Shown: positions 7,417 to 15,548 of the stretch, piece after piece | Layout of the letters: the number at the start of each line of letters is the position of its first letter | Position numbering within the stretch: the stretch's first letter is position 1 | From: Nocardia farcinica | Lineage (GTDB): Bacteria > Actinomycetota > Actinomycetes > Mycobacteriales > Mycobacteriaceae | Assembly: GCF_001182745.1 (NCBI RefSeq) | Contig: NZ_LN868939.1 | Location: 2,593,930-2,657,929 of the forward strand | DNA: 64,000 bases | Direction: 5' to 3' | Notes under the pieces: model-generated | What the model saw: the letters and a program-made list of their open reading frames with translations, nothing else | Databases searched by the model: none | Told to the model about the DNA's origin: nothing | Translations under genes and position numbers: made by a program

Positions 7417-8238
7417 ATGAGCGTTCACGGCAGCGCCGAATTTCAGCGGATCGCGAACCAGAATACGGTCCTGCGCGGTCAGGTCGGGTCCGGGCTCCAC
7501 GGCGTCACCACCGGCGCCGACGACCGCGACGAAATGGGCGTGTGCATCGAGCCTCCCGAATACGTGATCGGGCTAGACCGGTTCGAGCAGTACATTTTCC
7601 GAACCCAACCGGAAGGCGTGCGTTCGGGTGCCGGTGACCTCGACCTGACCGTGTACTCGCTGCGGAAATGGGCGCGACTGGCCGCGCAAGGAAACCCCAC
7701 CGTGTTGCTGCTGATGTTCATCCCCGAACAGGAAATCGTGGTTACCAGCCACGTCGGCCGCGATCTTCAAGCCCACCCCGACCGGTTCCTGTCCCGGCAG
7801 GTCGCGGACCGGTTCGCCGGCTACCTCATGTCGCAGCGAGACCAGATGCTGGGCGTGAAGTCGAAGAAACACACGAACCGGCCCGAGCTGGTGGACGTGT
7901 ACGGATTCGACGCAAAGTTCGCCTATCACATGGTCAGGTTGGGTGTGCAGGGTGTGGAGCTACTGACCACGGGGCGGATCACGTTGCCGATGCCGGAACC
8001 TGAGCGGGCGTGGCTGACGGAGCTGCGGCACGGGCTGCACACGAAAGAGGAAGCGTTGGAACGGGCTGCGGACCTGCTGGCGCAGTTGAACCACCTGTCG
8101 CTGCATGCGGACCTGCCGCCTGAGCCGGACTTGGCGCGCATCAACCGGTGGCTGATCGACACATATCTGGCGTGGTGGGAACGTGGCGGCCGGATCGTCG
8201 GACGGAACTCTGCGGCTGTGTGTGAAATTGCCGGTTGA
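7417..8238 (+). CDS. Predicted nucleotidyltransferase (pol-beta superfamily)
   Basis: This 273-aa protein matches the COG3541-type nucleotidyltransferases common in actinophages. The N-terminus has GSGLHGVTTGADDRDEMGVCI, the G-S-x-h-G...D-x-D-x-hh motif with metal-binding acidic residues, followed later by DLDLTVYSLRKWARLAAQGNPTVLLLMF. The substrate is unknown; relatives may modify RNA or act in toxin-antitoxin-like systems. ATG 7417 follows GGGAGGA. It lies just after the moron terminator. Confidence 0.75.
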   Translation: MSVHGSAEFQRIANQNTVLRGQVGSGLHGVTTGADDRDEMGVCIEPPEYVIGLDRFEQYIFRTQPEGVRSGAGDLDLTVYSLRKWARLAAQGNPTVLLLMFIPEQEIVVTSHVGRDLQAHPDRFLSRQVADRFAGYLMSQRDQMLGVKSKKHTNRPELVDVYGFDAKFAYHMVRLGVQGVELLTTGRITLPMPEPERAWLTELRHGLHTKEEALERAADLLAQLNHLSLHADLPPEPDLARINRWLIDTYLAWWERGGRIVGRNSAAVCEIAG

Positions 8239-8266
8239 GCTGCCAGGCGAGATCTTGGGTGGACCA

Positions 8267-8734
8267 ATGACAGTCGAAATCGCGGAATTCATCGAGGCCA
8301 GGCTCAGGGAGTGGGAGGCGCTGGCCAGGGATTCGACAGAGTTGCGGCGGGTGACGGTGAAGTATCCGGCCAAGCGACCGCCGTGGGAGCCCGAGCGGTG
8401 GGAGCTTGACGAGTTCCGAGACCTAGTTTCGGTGAATGGGCGGAATCCGCCGATGTGCGAGGGGGAGTGGGGTGGGGGTCCGCGTAGTGTCGATGTTGCG
8501 TCGTTGATCGCGGAGTTCGATCCTGCGCGCGTGTACGGGCTGGCGCAGGTGTTTCGAGCGTTGTTGGCGCTGCACGAATGTCGGCCGCCGTCGAAGTATA
8601 TGCCGGTCGCCTGGTGCGACCCCTGTCACGGTGACGGGTATGCGGCTGGTCCGGGCTGGCCGTGCCAGACAGTGCGGTATATCGCCTCCATCTGGGGAGG
8701 CCACTCGGATTATCGCGACGAATGGCGGCCGTGA
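8267..8734 (+). CDS. DUF6221-like protein, 155 aa
   Basis: Starts MTVEIAEFIEARLREWEALAR and ends with the IASIWGGHSDYRDEWRP type of tail, the layout of the actinobacterial DUF6221 family often found in phages and next to morons. CDPCHGDGYAAGPGWPC may hold a metal. ATG 8267 was preferred over an upstream frame that overlaps the nucleotidyltransferase. Function unknown. Confidence 0.65.
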   Translation: MTVEIAEFIEARLREWEALARDSTELRRVTVKYPAKRPPWEPERWELDEFRDLVSVNGRNPPMCEGEWGGGPRSVDVASLIAEFDPARVYGLAQVFRALLALHECRPPSKYMPVAWCDPCHGDGYAAGPGWPCQTVRYIASIWGGHSDYRDEWRP

Positions 8735-8812
8735 AACGGTATCGGTTTCGGCGTGAATTCTCAGGTTGACGTGGTCGGTTAGCCTTGAATTAACGAGGCA
8801 AGGGAGAAACCG

Positions 8813-8929
8813 ATGAGCGGCTTGAACAGCCCGGTCGAGTACGGCGATGACCCATTCTTGCCCGACGATCTGGGGGATTTCTACGACATGGATTGCGAGT
8901 TCGAGCCCGATGAACCGGATTGCGATTAG
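8813..8929 (+). CDS. Acidic micro-protein, 38 aa
   Basis: ATG 8813 with AGGGAG upstream encodes a very acidic peptide (MSGLNSPVEYGDDPFLPDDL, then DFYDMDCEFEPDEPDCD). The 78-bp leader contains TTGACG (8765-8770). The stop overlaps the next start by about 20 bases. Acidic phage micro-proteins can mimic DNA, but nothing proves that here. Confidence 0.45.
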   Translation: MSGLNSPVEYGDDPFLPDDLGDFYDMDCEFEPDEPDCD

Positions 8930-9041
8930 CGGTGTGGCGTTGCTGGCAGTGTTTGTTGCGTGGCTTGTGTGCCTGCCTCCTATTCTTGGTCGCCTGGTGG
9001 CATCGTCCACAGGCATCAACGACGTCCTCGCCGATGAGTAG
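8910..9041 (+). CDS. Single-span membrane peptide, 43 aa
   Basis: MNRIAISGVALLAVFVAWLV is one hydrophobic helix with positive N-terminal residues, followed by a short polar tail (GRLVASSTGINDVLADE). Overlaps both neighbours. Role unknown. Confidence 0.45.
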   Translation: MNRIAISGVALLAVFVAWLVCLPPILGRLVASSTGINDVLADE

Positions 9042-9201
9042 CCGGGCGCGAGTGCGCATCACCTGCGTATCCCACGGCTGCGAACTATGGGATGGTCCAC
9101 CACTCGCTGCCGCCGATATCCGCGCACTGCAAGTCGTCCACGCGCTCATGCACACACGACGTCCACTCACAACCAAGGACCTACTCGGAGACCAGGAGTA
9201 G
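9034..9201 (+). CDS. Small hypothetical protein, 55 aa
   Basis: MSSRARVRITCVSHGCELWD then two helices ending TTKDLLGDQE. It overlaps the upstream stop (ATGAGTAG). No family recognised. Confidence 0.45.
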   Translation: MSSRARVRITCVSHGCELWDGPPLAAADIRALQVVHALMHTRRPLTTKDLLGDQE

Positions 9202-9203
9202 CT

Positions 9204-9368
9204 GTGTTGATCGCGGTTCTGTCCATCGCCGTTTCGATTGCCGCCGTTGCTGTCAGCGCCTGCTCGATCTACTGGTCGTGGCGACTCGGCCGGGCCACCA
9301 AGGTCGCCCTCGCCCGTCTCCGAGATGAGCAGCAAGAGCGTGAGAGGGCGCGCGACGGCCTTGCTTGA
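9204..9368 (+). CDS. Small membrane protein with basic cytosolic tail, 54 aa
   Basis: GTG 9204 gives one membrane span (LIAVLSIAVSIAAVAVSACS) and then a charged helix (ALARLRDEQQERERARDGLA). The layout resembles Rz/spanin-like or small scaffold proteins, but the context is the early operon. Confidence 0.45.
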   Translation: MLIAVLSIAVSIAAVAVSACSIYWSWRLGRATKVALARLRDEQQERERARDGLA

Positions 9369-9453
9369 CGACTACGACGACATGGCGGACTGGCTCGACG
9401 ACCGCGACCACTGCACCGCCTGCGGACTCCACTGGACGGACTGCCAATGCTGA
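9325..9453 (+). CDS. Small cysteine-rich protein, 42 aa
   Basis: ATG 9325 lies inside the previous gene in another frame. The product ends DHCTACGLHWTDCQC, a possible zinc knuckle. It couples to the next ORF. Confidence 0.4.
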   Translation: MSSKSVRGRATALLDDYDDMADWLDDRDHCTACGLHWTDCQC

Positions 9454-9766
9454 ACCGGCCCCGACCACGCGAACACCGCGACCGGAAACATCCCCGCGAC
9501 ATCCTCGACGGCGACTACAGCGCGGCCAGCATCCTCGCCCACGCAGACGAACTCGCCGACCGCTTCGAACACGACTTCCAGCCCGGATCGCGGCATTGCG
9601 TAAAGCGCTGGAGGACGAGCGCGCTGCTCACGAGATCACTGCCGCTCGCCTCGAATCGACGGGCCGTCGAGTCATCAATGAACGCGAGCGGGCGCAACGC
9701 GAACGCGAAGCCCGCAAACAGGTCGAGGACGAAGGAGACCACAGGGATGAGCGAGTACACGGCTGA
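9447..9766 (+). pseudogene. Coiled-coil phage protein with an apparent -1 frameshift
   Basis: Frame 0 from ATG 9447 reads sensibly to about 9581 (DILDGDYSAASILAHADELADRFEHDFQ). The natural continuation then appears in the -1 frame from about 9584 (RIAALRKALEDERAAHEITAARLE, then RRVINERERAQREREARKQVEDEG), stopping at 9766. Residues encoded by frame 0 beyond 9590 look random. Either a base has been lost or gained near 9582, or ribosomes shift; no classic X-XXY-YYZ heptamer is present at the junction. The protein resembles small phage alpha-helical accessory proteins. Confidence 0.55.
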
Positions 9767-10400
9767 ACTTCTCGCCGGCGCCGTCGTCGCATTCACCGAC
9801 GCCGTGCACGCCCTCGTCGGCCACCGCCCCGACACCATCACCGACGACAACACCACCCGACACATCATCCTCGACGGCCGCTACACCGAACTCACCGAAG
9901 CCCGACACGCCCAGCACGACACCAACGGGCTCCGCGGCGTCTACAAAAGCAAACCGCCCCTGTGGATCGACGCCTGTAGCCTCCTCGACCAAATCGACCG
10001 CACCGTCCACGAATGGTGGCCCACCCCAGCGCCCGGAGACCCACGCCAACCCGCCACCATCCGACGACTCCACGCCCTCACCGACCACCCCTGGCGGCCC
10101 CAAGACCTACCCGGTCTGAACGTCATGACCCGCATCATTCTGGGCTGGGTCGACCGCATCGACACCCTCCTCCCCGCCGAGCCCCTCCACACGTGGGAAC
10201 TCACCGCGGCCTGCCCCGCCTGCGGTGAAACCACCGTGCTCGTCGAGGACGAGGCAGGGGAGATGGTGCGGCGAGCAGCGTTGCGGGCGACCAAGTCCTC
10301 GGCTGTCTGCCAAGCCTGCGACACCAACTGGGCGCCCGAGCATTTCCTCGGTCTCGCGGCGGCGATCGGCGCCAGCCTCCCGGACGGTGTACTCGAATAG
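9747..10400 (+). CDS. Zinc-ribbon hypothetical protein, 217 aa
   Basis: ATG 9747 follows GGAG. Helical N-terminal 150 residues (AVVAFTDAVHALVGHRPDTI...), then a C-terminal four-cysteine ribbon: AACPACGETTVL and AVCQACDTNW. This is a recurrent actinophage arrangement with no assigned function. The long fused reading frame with the upstream gene is accidental. Confidence 0.6.
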   Translation: MSEYTAELLAGAVVAFTDAVHALVGHRPDTITDDNTTRHIILDGRYTELTEARHAQHDTNGLRGVYKSKPPLWIDACSLLDQIDRTVHEWWPTPAPGDPRQPATIRRLHALTDHPWRPQDLPGLNVMTRIILGWVDRIDTLLPAEPLHTWELTAACPACGETTVLVEDEAGEMVRRAALRATKSSAVCQACDTNWAPEHFLGLAAAIGASLPDGVLE

Positions 10401-10416
10401 GGTGGACACGCCCGAT

Positions 10417-10422
10417 TAGAAT
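10417..10422 (+). promoter_or_regulatory. -10 element of a probable leaderless promoter
   Basis: TAGAAT ends 8 bases before ATG 10430, so the predicted transcription start coincides with the start codon. No Shine-Dalgarno precedes that ATG. A clear -35 is not seen. Confidence 0.4.
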
Positions 10423-10429
10423 AGATGCT

Positions 10430-10666
10430 ATGACTGGTTGGCGGGCGCGGGCGGCCGCGTGGTGGTGGGACTTCCATCAACGGGGCATCTTCACCCACTG
10501 TCCGGGCACGTTCTGGTGGTGCGTGATCGACAACGTCGCGCACGGTTGGCCGTTCCGCATCGAAACCGGCGACGAGGACGGCGAGTACCCGGGCGAGCAT
10601 TGGGTGTGCCGCCGCCACGAGCAAGCCGCGGTCCGCGCGATCAGGAGGCTCGGATGGGGACGCTGA
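10430..10666 (+). CDS. Trp-rich hypothetical protein, 78 aa
   Basis: Begins MTGWRARAAAWWWDFHQRG and carries a CPG...WWC...CRRH arrangement that might bind metal. Probably translated from a leaderless transcript (TAGAAT at 10417). Not recognised. Confidence 0.5.
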   Translation: MTGWRARAAAWWWDFHQRGIFTHCPGTFWWCVIDNVAHGWPFRIETGDEDGEYPGEHWVCRRHEQAAVRAIRRLGWGR

Positions 10667-10920
10667 AACCCGGCGACACGGTGACCGTTCCCTTCGGTCC
10701 CCGCCGCGACGAAGGCACCGTCATCTATGTCGGTCCCACAGTTGTCCATGTCGCTGTCAACCTCCCCGGCAGTGACGAGCCCGTGGTGAGGCTTTACCGG
10801 CTGAGCGAAGTCACGAAGGTCCGTCCAATGACTCGCGCCTCATGGAGAACGAATGAGAATCGTCGGCAAAGCCGAGATCATCTACGTCACCGACCAGGAC
10901 ACCCGGATCGCGATCCGTAA
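10654..10920 (+). CDS. KOW/SH3-like small protein
   Basis: ATG 10654 follows AGGAGG. LKPGDTVTVPFGPRRDEGTVIYVGPTVVHVAVNL and VVRLYRLSEVTKV form the beta-barrel pattern of KOW-like domains. The last 30 residues overlap the next gene by 68 bases and look low in structure, so the true end or a frameshift there is uncertain. Confidence 0.5.
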   Translation: MGTLKPGDTVTVPFGPRRDEGTVIYVGPTVVHVAVNLPGSDEPVVRLYRLSEVTKVRPMTRASWRTNENRRQSRDHLRHRPGHPDRDP

Positions 10921-11065
10921 CGCCCTCAACGACCTCGGGTGCACGTTCGACGAACTCGCCGACATGCACCGCATCGGCCAGTACGCGTCCCTCCGCCATC
11001 GCCTCGCCTGGGCAGCGCTCGGCCGCTACCACGGCGAACTCGGACCAGCAGGAGAACACGAATGA
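10853..11065 (+). CDS. Small hypothetical protein, 70 aa
   Basis: MRIVGKAEIIYVTDQDTRIA, then NDLGCTFDELADMHRIGQYASLRHRLAWAAL, reads as one beta hairpin and a helical pair. Coupled downstream by ATGA. Unknown function. Confidence 0.5.
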   Translation: MRIVGKAEIIYVTDQDTRIAIRNALNDLGCTFDELADMHRIGQYASLRHRLAWAALGRYHGELGPAGEHE

Positions 11066-11349
11066 CCACCATCTACCTGCTCGAATACCTAGGTGATGAG
11101 GATCTCGGCGGACGCTCTTACCCTGTCGCCAGCTTCTCAACGGTCGAGAAGGCGCAAGCCTATGTTGCGAAACGAACCCGCCGCGACGACCTGATCTGGA
11201 ACACGATGGGTTTCGGACAGGACAACACCCTGTACACGCACATCGAAACCCCCAGTCCTGACATCGATGACGACGACTACTACGCCGTCGACGGCTACTA
11301 CATCACCACACACACCCTCGACCCCGAACCCGGAGACGACGATGACTGA
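11062..11349 (+). CDS. Acidic hypothetical protein, 95 aa
   Basis: A DUF7336-like look: MTTIYLLEYLGDEDLGGRSY, ASFSTVEKAQAYVAKR, and a Tyr/Asp-rich tail (DDDDYYAVDGYYITTHTLD). It may be a small phage signalling or inhibitor protein; no function is known. An 8-residue frame (11342-11368) bridges it to the next gene. Confidence 0.5.
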   Translation: MTTIYLLEYLGDEDLGGRSYPVASFSTVEKAQAYVAKRTRRDDLIWNTMGFGQDNTLYTHIETPSPDIDDDDYYAVDGYYITTHTLDPEPGDDDD

Positions 11350-11364
11350 AGAAGAGAGCAGTTC

Positions 11365-12132
11365 ATGACTGCCTTCGAGGTGTTGCAGCCGTCCCGGATC
11401 GCAGTTTGTGGTGACTGGCATGCGAACGCCGCCTACGCACGCAAAACCATCACCTACGCAGCCCAGCAGGGTGCACAGATGATCCTGCATGTCGGCGACT
11501 TCGCCTACGACATGCGCGAGAACTTCGACGGGTCACCAGACTTCCTCGATCACGTCCAAGACGCACTCGAAGAGACCGGCCTCGTCCTCGGCTGGGTCGA
11601 CGGCAACCACGACAACCACACCCTGCTCGCCGAACTCGTCAGGGACCACGGCCACACCGCCATCCCCATCCGGCCCCGCATCTGGTACCTGCCCCGCGGA
11701 TACCGATGGACCTGGAACGGAGTCCGCTTACTCGCGATGGGCGGCGCGCACAGCGTTGACCGGCCCTGGCGTCGCCCACACATCGAATGGTGGCCAGGCG
11801 AAACCATCACCACAGCCGACGCCCTCCGCGCCTGTGAAGGCGGACCCGCCGACATCATGATCTGCCACGACGTACCCGCCGGCATCCGAATCCCGTGCAT
11901 CGAAGGCAACCCATTCAGGTTCCCTGAGGCCCAGATCTACGCAGCCGAACTCAACCGTCGCGTCCTCCGCGGGGTCGTCGACGTCGTGCAACCGAAGCGC
12001 CTGTTCGCTGGCCACTACCACTGCCGCCTCGACACCAGATTGAACGGTGAACGCTACTCGACCATGGTGCACATCCTCGACGGAGACCACGCACCCATCG
12101 CCGACAACACCGCCATCATCGACATGCAGTGA
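11365..12132 (+). CDS. Calcineurin-like metallophosphoesterase (early)
   Basis: This 255-aa protein has the two-metal phosphoesterase motifs in order: VCGDWHAN (D-x-H), HVGDFAYD (G-D), WVDGNHDN (G-N-H-D), ICHDVPAG (H) and FAGHYHCRLD (G-H-x-H). Phage members act as nucleases, RNA-processing or signalling phosphatases; the substrate cannot be told. It is one of two unrelated-length phosphoesterases in the window (the other at 26556). ATG 11365 overlaps an 8-residue mini-ORF. Confidence 0.8.
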   Translation: MTAFEVLQPSRIAVCGDWHANAAYARKTITYAAQQGAQMILHVGDFAYDMRENFDGSPDFLDHVQDALEETGLVLGWVDGNHDNHTLLAELVRDHGHTAIPIRPRIWYLPRGYRWTWNGVRLLAMGGAHSVDRPWRRPHIEWWPGETITTADALRACEGGPADIMICHDVPAGIRIPCIEGNPFRFPEAQIYAAELNRRVLRGVVDVVQPKRLFAGHYHCRLDTRLNGERYSTMVHILDGDHAPIADNTAIIDMQ

Positions 12133-12140
12133 ATGCAGAC

Positions 12141-12170
12141 TAGACCGGAGTATAGACACTAAACTATGCT
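12141..12170 (+). promoter_or_regulatory. Probable leaderless promoter with operator-like core
   Basis: TAGACC (12141-12146) and TATGCT (12165-12170) are 18 bp apart. The predicted start falls on ATG 12177. Between them lies TATAGACACTAAACT, which shares the GACACTA core with the site at 1852. Confidence 0.5.
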
Positions 12171-12176
12171 TGGGTC

Positions 12177-12740
12177 ATGTACTGCTCTCTCCGGGTGCCA
12201 CTGCTGCGCTGGTGGCTCAGCATCCAAACCCACTACCCCGACCCGGACGGGGAACCCCGGTGGGGACACGCCCGCGGCCGCTGCCGTGAACACGTGTGGT
12301 TGATGCCGCTCGGCCCCTGGGACATCACCCTCCACGGGCGCGCACAGCCCTACTGGAAGTTGGTCGGGTTCGAGCGCAAGCCGTCGGTGGATTGGATGCT
12401 CGACGAGTTCGACGCCAGCTTCAACGAGTTCGCTGCCGCGTCGCTGCGCTATCACCTCGACTACAGCGTCCTCGACCGCGAGCGGTTCCGTGAATCGTTC
12501 GAAGACCTGATCGCCCGTCTGTCGGAACCGAGACCGCGCTTCACTGAGGAAGAAATGGCTGTGCTGGAGCCGCCCGGAGAGTTCATTCCGCAACCTGACG
12601 GCAGCTTCCGCATGAAGCCCCGAGTAGGCGAGGAGCGGGCGATCTACGACGCCCAACAGGCCCGCGAAGACGCCTGGCATGAACGCATCCAGCAGGCACG
12701 CCACGACTTCATCGACATCCTGCCGCACCTCTGGAGCTGA
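12177..12740 (+). CDS. Hypothetical protein, 187 aa
   Basis: Opens MYCSLRVPLLRWWLSIQTHY, followed by a helical region rich in charged residues (SFEDLIARLSEPRPRFTEEEM). First gene after an internal promoter and likely leaderless. No domain recognised. Confidence 0.55.
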   Translation: MYCSLRVPLLRWWLSIQTHYPDPDGEPRWGHARGRCREHVWLMPLGPWDITLHGRAQPYWKLVGFERKPSVDWMLDEFDASFNEFAAASLRYHLDYSVLDRERFRESFEDLIARLSEPRPRFTEEEMAVLEPPGEFIPQPDGSFRMKPRVGEERAIYDAQQAREDAWHERIQQARHDFIDILPHLWS

Positions 12741-12743
12741 ACC

Positions 12744-13025
12744 ATGAGCCACACGATCATCAAACCGACCCGTGACGAGGACTTCTACGTCGTCTACTCG
12801 TCCGTCATGGACGCGCCGATCCGGTGCGGCAGTCGAGCCGAGCTGGAATCGACCTACGAGCACGCCGCAGCCGACAGGTTCGCGCGCGCCGACGAGACAG
12901 GCACATCCTCCAAGCTCGGATGGTACGGGTTCGACAATCGGCCCTCGCGAATCGTTGCCGCGGATTACGGCGTGAGCCACACCGCAATCCTGCGGATTCG
13001 GCGAAACGCAAAGTGGGCAGCCTGA
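12744..13025 (+). CDS. Small HTH-containing protein, 93 aa
   Basis: The C-terminal end, SRIVAADYGVSHTAILRIRRNAKW, is a compact helix-turn-helix of the kind that recognises DNA. The N-terminal half is acidic and aromatic. Its stop overlaps the DUF5131 start (TGATG). It may be an operon-level regulator; unproven. Confidence 0.55.
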   Translation: MSHTIIKPTRDEDFYVVYSSVMDAPIRCGSRAELESTYEHAAADRFARADETGTSSKLGWYGFDNRPSRIVAADYGVSHTAILRIRRNAKWAA

Positions 13026-14140
13026 TGGGCGCTACTACCAAGATCGAGTGGACTGATTCAACTTGGTCGCCGGTAACAGGCTGCGACAAGGTCTCGCCGG
13101 GCTGTGACCACTGCTACGCCGAGGGCATCGCGCACCGGTTCGCGGGAACGCCGCAGTTTCCCAACGGATTCGGGGTGACGTTGCGGCCGGAGCGGTTGGG
13201 TGAACCTCTGCGGTGGAGGAAGCCGCGGCGCGTGTTCGTCAACAGCATGTCGGACCTGTTCCACAAGGACGTGCCTGACGAGTTCATCGCGCGGGTTTTC
13301 GCGACGATGGCGCGAGCGCCGCAGCACACGTTCCAGATCCTGACGAAGCGGCCGGGCCGCATGCGGTCTCTACTCGGCGACCGGGTCGACGGCGCGCAGC
13401 GGCTCCTCGAAGCCGCGACGGACGAGGACACGGCGACCGCGATCTACGACGCGCCGTGGCCGCTCCCGAACGTGTGGCTCGGCGTCTCCGCCGAGAACCA
13501 GCACTGGGCGAACCTCCGCATTCCTACCCTGCTTGGTACCTCGGCTGCCGTCCGCTTCGTCAGCGCCGAACCGCTTCTCGGGCCGGTGGACCTCACCAGA
13601 ATCCCGTTCCAGGCAGGCACCGCCACGCATCTCGACGCCCTGAATGGGCGGTACGGGCACCCCGGCCGGTGGGAAGCCGCTGCGGAAAAGCTCGACTGGG
13701 TGATCGTCGGCGGGGAATCGGGCCGCGGCGCCCGGCCGATGCACCCCGAGTGGGCCCGCTCGCTGCGCGACCAGTGCACCGCCGCCGGGGTGCCGTTTTT
13801 ATTCAAGCAATGGGGTGAGTACATCACCACCGAGCAGATGACCGAGGCCACCTACATGACATGGGACATCGAGCACGGCAGCGCTCAGTACCACCCGTCT
13901 GTGCAATGGCGCGTCGAATCCACAGCAGAGCGGATGGCGATCCACAGGCTGTGGAAACACCCCACCACCGAGGACGAACGCCAAGTCCGTGCCGACATCA
14001 CCTCCACCGCAGCAGATTTCGAGTCCGCCCACGCACACGGTGACGAGTTCGGTGCCCGCCTCCACCTCGACCGCCTGCGCCAACTCGTACTCCGCGCCAT
14101 GACCTACCTCGACGACCGAATGGAATCAGCCGCCCAATGA
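13025..14140 (+). CDS. DUF5131 (Gp37/Gp68) family protein
   Basis: 371 aa, typical of phage Gp37-like DUF5131 proteins. It starts with TKIEWTDSTWSPVTGCDKVSPGCDHCYAE, whose three cysteines resemble a radical-SAM-type cluster site. Conserved blocks follow: VFVNSMSDLFHKDVPDEFI, FQILTKRP, NVWLGVSAENQ, FVSAEPLLGPVDL, WVIVGGESGRGARPM and FLFKQWGEY. The reaction is unknown; nucleic-acid modification or repair has been suggested. ATG 13025 was selected over a longer shadow frame. Confidence 0.85.
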   Translation: MGATTKIEWTDSTWSPVTGCDKVSPGCDHCYAEGIAHRFAGTPQFPNGFGVTLRPERLGEPLRWRKPRRVFVNSMSDLFHKDVPDEFIARVFATMARAPQHTFQILTKRPGRMRSLLGDRVDGAQRLLEAATDEDTATAIYDAPWPLPNVWLGVSAENQHWANLRIPTLLGTSAAVRFVSAEPLLGPVDLTRIPFQAGTATHLDALNGRYGHPGRWEAAAEKLDWVIVGGESGRGARPMHPEWARSLRDQCTAAGVPFLFKQWGEYITTEQMTEATYMTWDIEHGSAQYHPSVQWRVESTAERMAIHRLWKHPTTEDERQVRADITSTAADFESAHAHGDEFGARLHLDRLRQLVLRAMTYLDDRMESAAQ

Positions 14141-14730
14141 CCTTCTGGACCGACGTCGCCGACTGGAACCACACCGCAGGCGTACCCCTCCGCCCCACTC
14201 CCGGATGGGTCAACCAAGCCGACCTCGACCTGGCCTACCGCCTCGTCAAAGAAGAACGCGACGAACTCGCAACCGCGCTCCGCGAACGCGACATGATCGA
14301 AACGGCCGACGCCATCGCTGACGGGCTCTGGGTACGCGCAGGACTGCTGCTGCGGCTCGGTCTCGCCCGCGACTACATCGACCTCATCACCCCCTCACCA
14401 CACCCGCCCACCTGGGAAGACCTGCCCGACGCAGCGATGGAAACCGTCATCGACGAACTCCACGCCACCGACAACCGACTGCGGCGCGCGATCCACGCCC
14501 GGAACCTGATCGACACCGACGTGCTCGGGCATCGCGGCATGTACCAGCTGTCCGCCCTCGCTGTCCTGCTGCGGATACCACTGGACCGGGTGTGGGCCGA
14601 GGTCGCGCGATCCAACTTCGCGAAATTCGTGGACGGCAAGGTCATTCGACGGGACGACGGCAAGATCTTGAAGCCTGCCGACTGGACGCCGCCCGACATC
14701 CGCGGCGCACTCCAAGTGGAGGCAGTGTAG
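14137..14730 (+). CDS. MazG-like nucleotide pyrophosphohydrolase
   Basis: EERDEL (residues about 40-45) followed by MIETADAIADGLWV gives the E-x-x-E...E-x-x-D arrangement of all-alpha NTP pyrophosphatases. The C-terminal VWAEVARSNFAKFVDGKVIRRDDGKILKP is the conserved phage MazG/HisE-like tail. It probably cleaves NTP to NMP and pyrophosphate, sanitising pools or lowering (p)ppGpp. Flanked by 4-base or 1-base overlaps. Confidence 0.8.
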   Translation: MTFWTDVADWNHTAGVPLRPTPGWVNQADLDLAYRLVKEERDELATALRERDMIETADAIADGLWVRAGLLLRLGLARDYIDLITPSPHPPTWEDLPDAAMETVIDELHATDNRLRRAIHARNLIDTDVLGHRGMYQLSALAVLLRIPLDRVWAEVARSNFAKFVDGKVIRRDDGKILKPADWTPPDIRGALQVEAV

Positions 14731-15548
14731 TGGGGAAGATGACGAAGCAGCAGGAGAAGCTGCACGCTGAAGCGCTTGCTCTCGTCGATCTCGACCGTGA
14801 TCTCACCGAGGACGAGAAGTCGTTTGTGCTCGACAACTTCCAGGAGATGTCGACTGCCGCGAACTCCACGCACGGGGCGTTTTTCACCCCGGCAGGGTTG
14901 GCGCAAGACTTCTCTGTCGAGTTGACCGGCCGGTTCGGTCGGTTGATCGACCTCGGCGCGGGGATCGGACGTCTCTCGCACGGGTGCCGTAACCGCTGGG
15001 CCGGCGACCCGGAGCGCGAGTTCGTGTGCGTGGAGCGCAATCCCGACTACGTACGTGTCGGCCGGAAGATCCTGCCCGAAGCGACCTGGATTTGCGGCGA
15101 CATCCTCGACGTGCCCGACATGGGGCTGGGGTGGTTCGATGTGGCGATCGGAAACCCGCCGTTCGGGGCGATCAAACGATCCAAGAACGCGCCCGGCTGC
15201 ACGTCCCGAAAGTTCGAGTACCACGTGATCGCGGTCGCCGCGCAGGTGGCCGACTATGGGGTGTTCATCATTCCGCAAATGTCGGCGCCGTTCGACTACA
15301 GCGGCAAACCGTTTTACCAGGACGGGACCGGCGGCCGCGAGTACGACAAGTTCGTACGGGAAACGGGGATCGTGTTGGAGCCGAACTGCGGCATCGACAC
15401 CAGCTCCCACCAGGAGGACTGGCATGGGGTATCGCCAGCTACGGAGATCGTGACCGTCGACTTCACAGCCTGCAACCTCGCCGTCGCGCCCGCGGGAGCA
15501 AAGGGCGAGCTTGTCCAGCAGATCGGATTGTTCGAGGCGGCAGCGTGA
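14730..15548 (+). CDS. N6-adenine-type DNA methyltransferase
   Basis: 272 aa from GTG 14730 behind GGAGG. The AdoMet site is LIDLGAGIGRLSHG, and the catalytic N-P-P-F is in FDVAIGNPPFGAIK. ATPAGLAQDF-like helices precede it (FFTPAGLAQDFSVEL). The family makes m6A or related marks. No partner restriction enzyme is nearby, so it is an orphan methylase, probably protecting phage DNA or regulating genes. Confidence 0.8.
   Translation: MGKMTKQQEKLHAEALALVDLDRDLTEDEKSFVLDNFQEMSTAANSTHGAFFTPAGLAQDFSVELTGRFGRLIDLGAGIGRLSHGCRNRWAGDPEREFVCVERNPDYVRVGRKILPEATWICGDILDVPDMGLGWFDVAIGNPPFGAIKRSKNAPGCTSRKFEYHVIAVAAQVADYGVFIIPQMSAPFDYSGKPFYQDGTGGREYDKFVRETGIVLEPNCGIDTSSHQEDWHGVSPATEIVTVDFTACNLAVAPAGAKGELVQQIGLFEAAA

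Noticed and set aside
9447..10400. Single 317-aa gene
   Set aside because: Codons from about 9590 to 9746 give random-looking residues, and a well-placed ATG with a ribosome site begins the real 217-aa gene at 9747.
14730..15548. Restriction-modification system
   Set aside because: Only a methyltransferase is visible; no endonuclease or specificity gene accompanies it.
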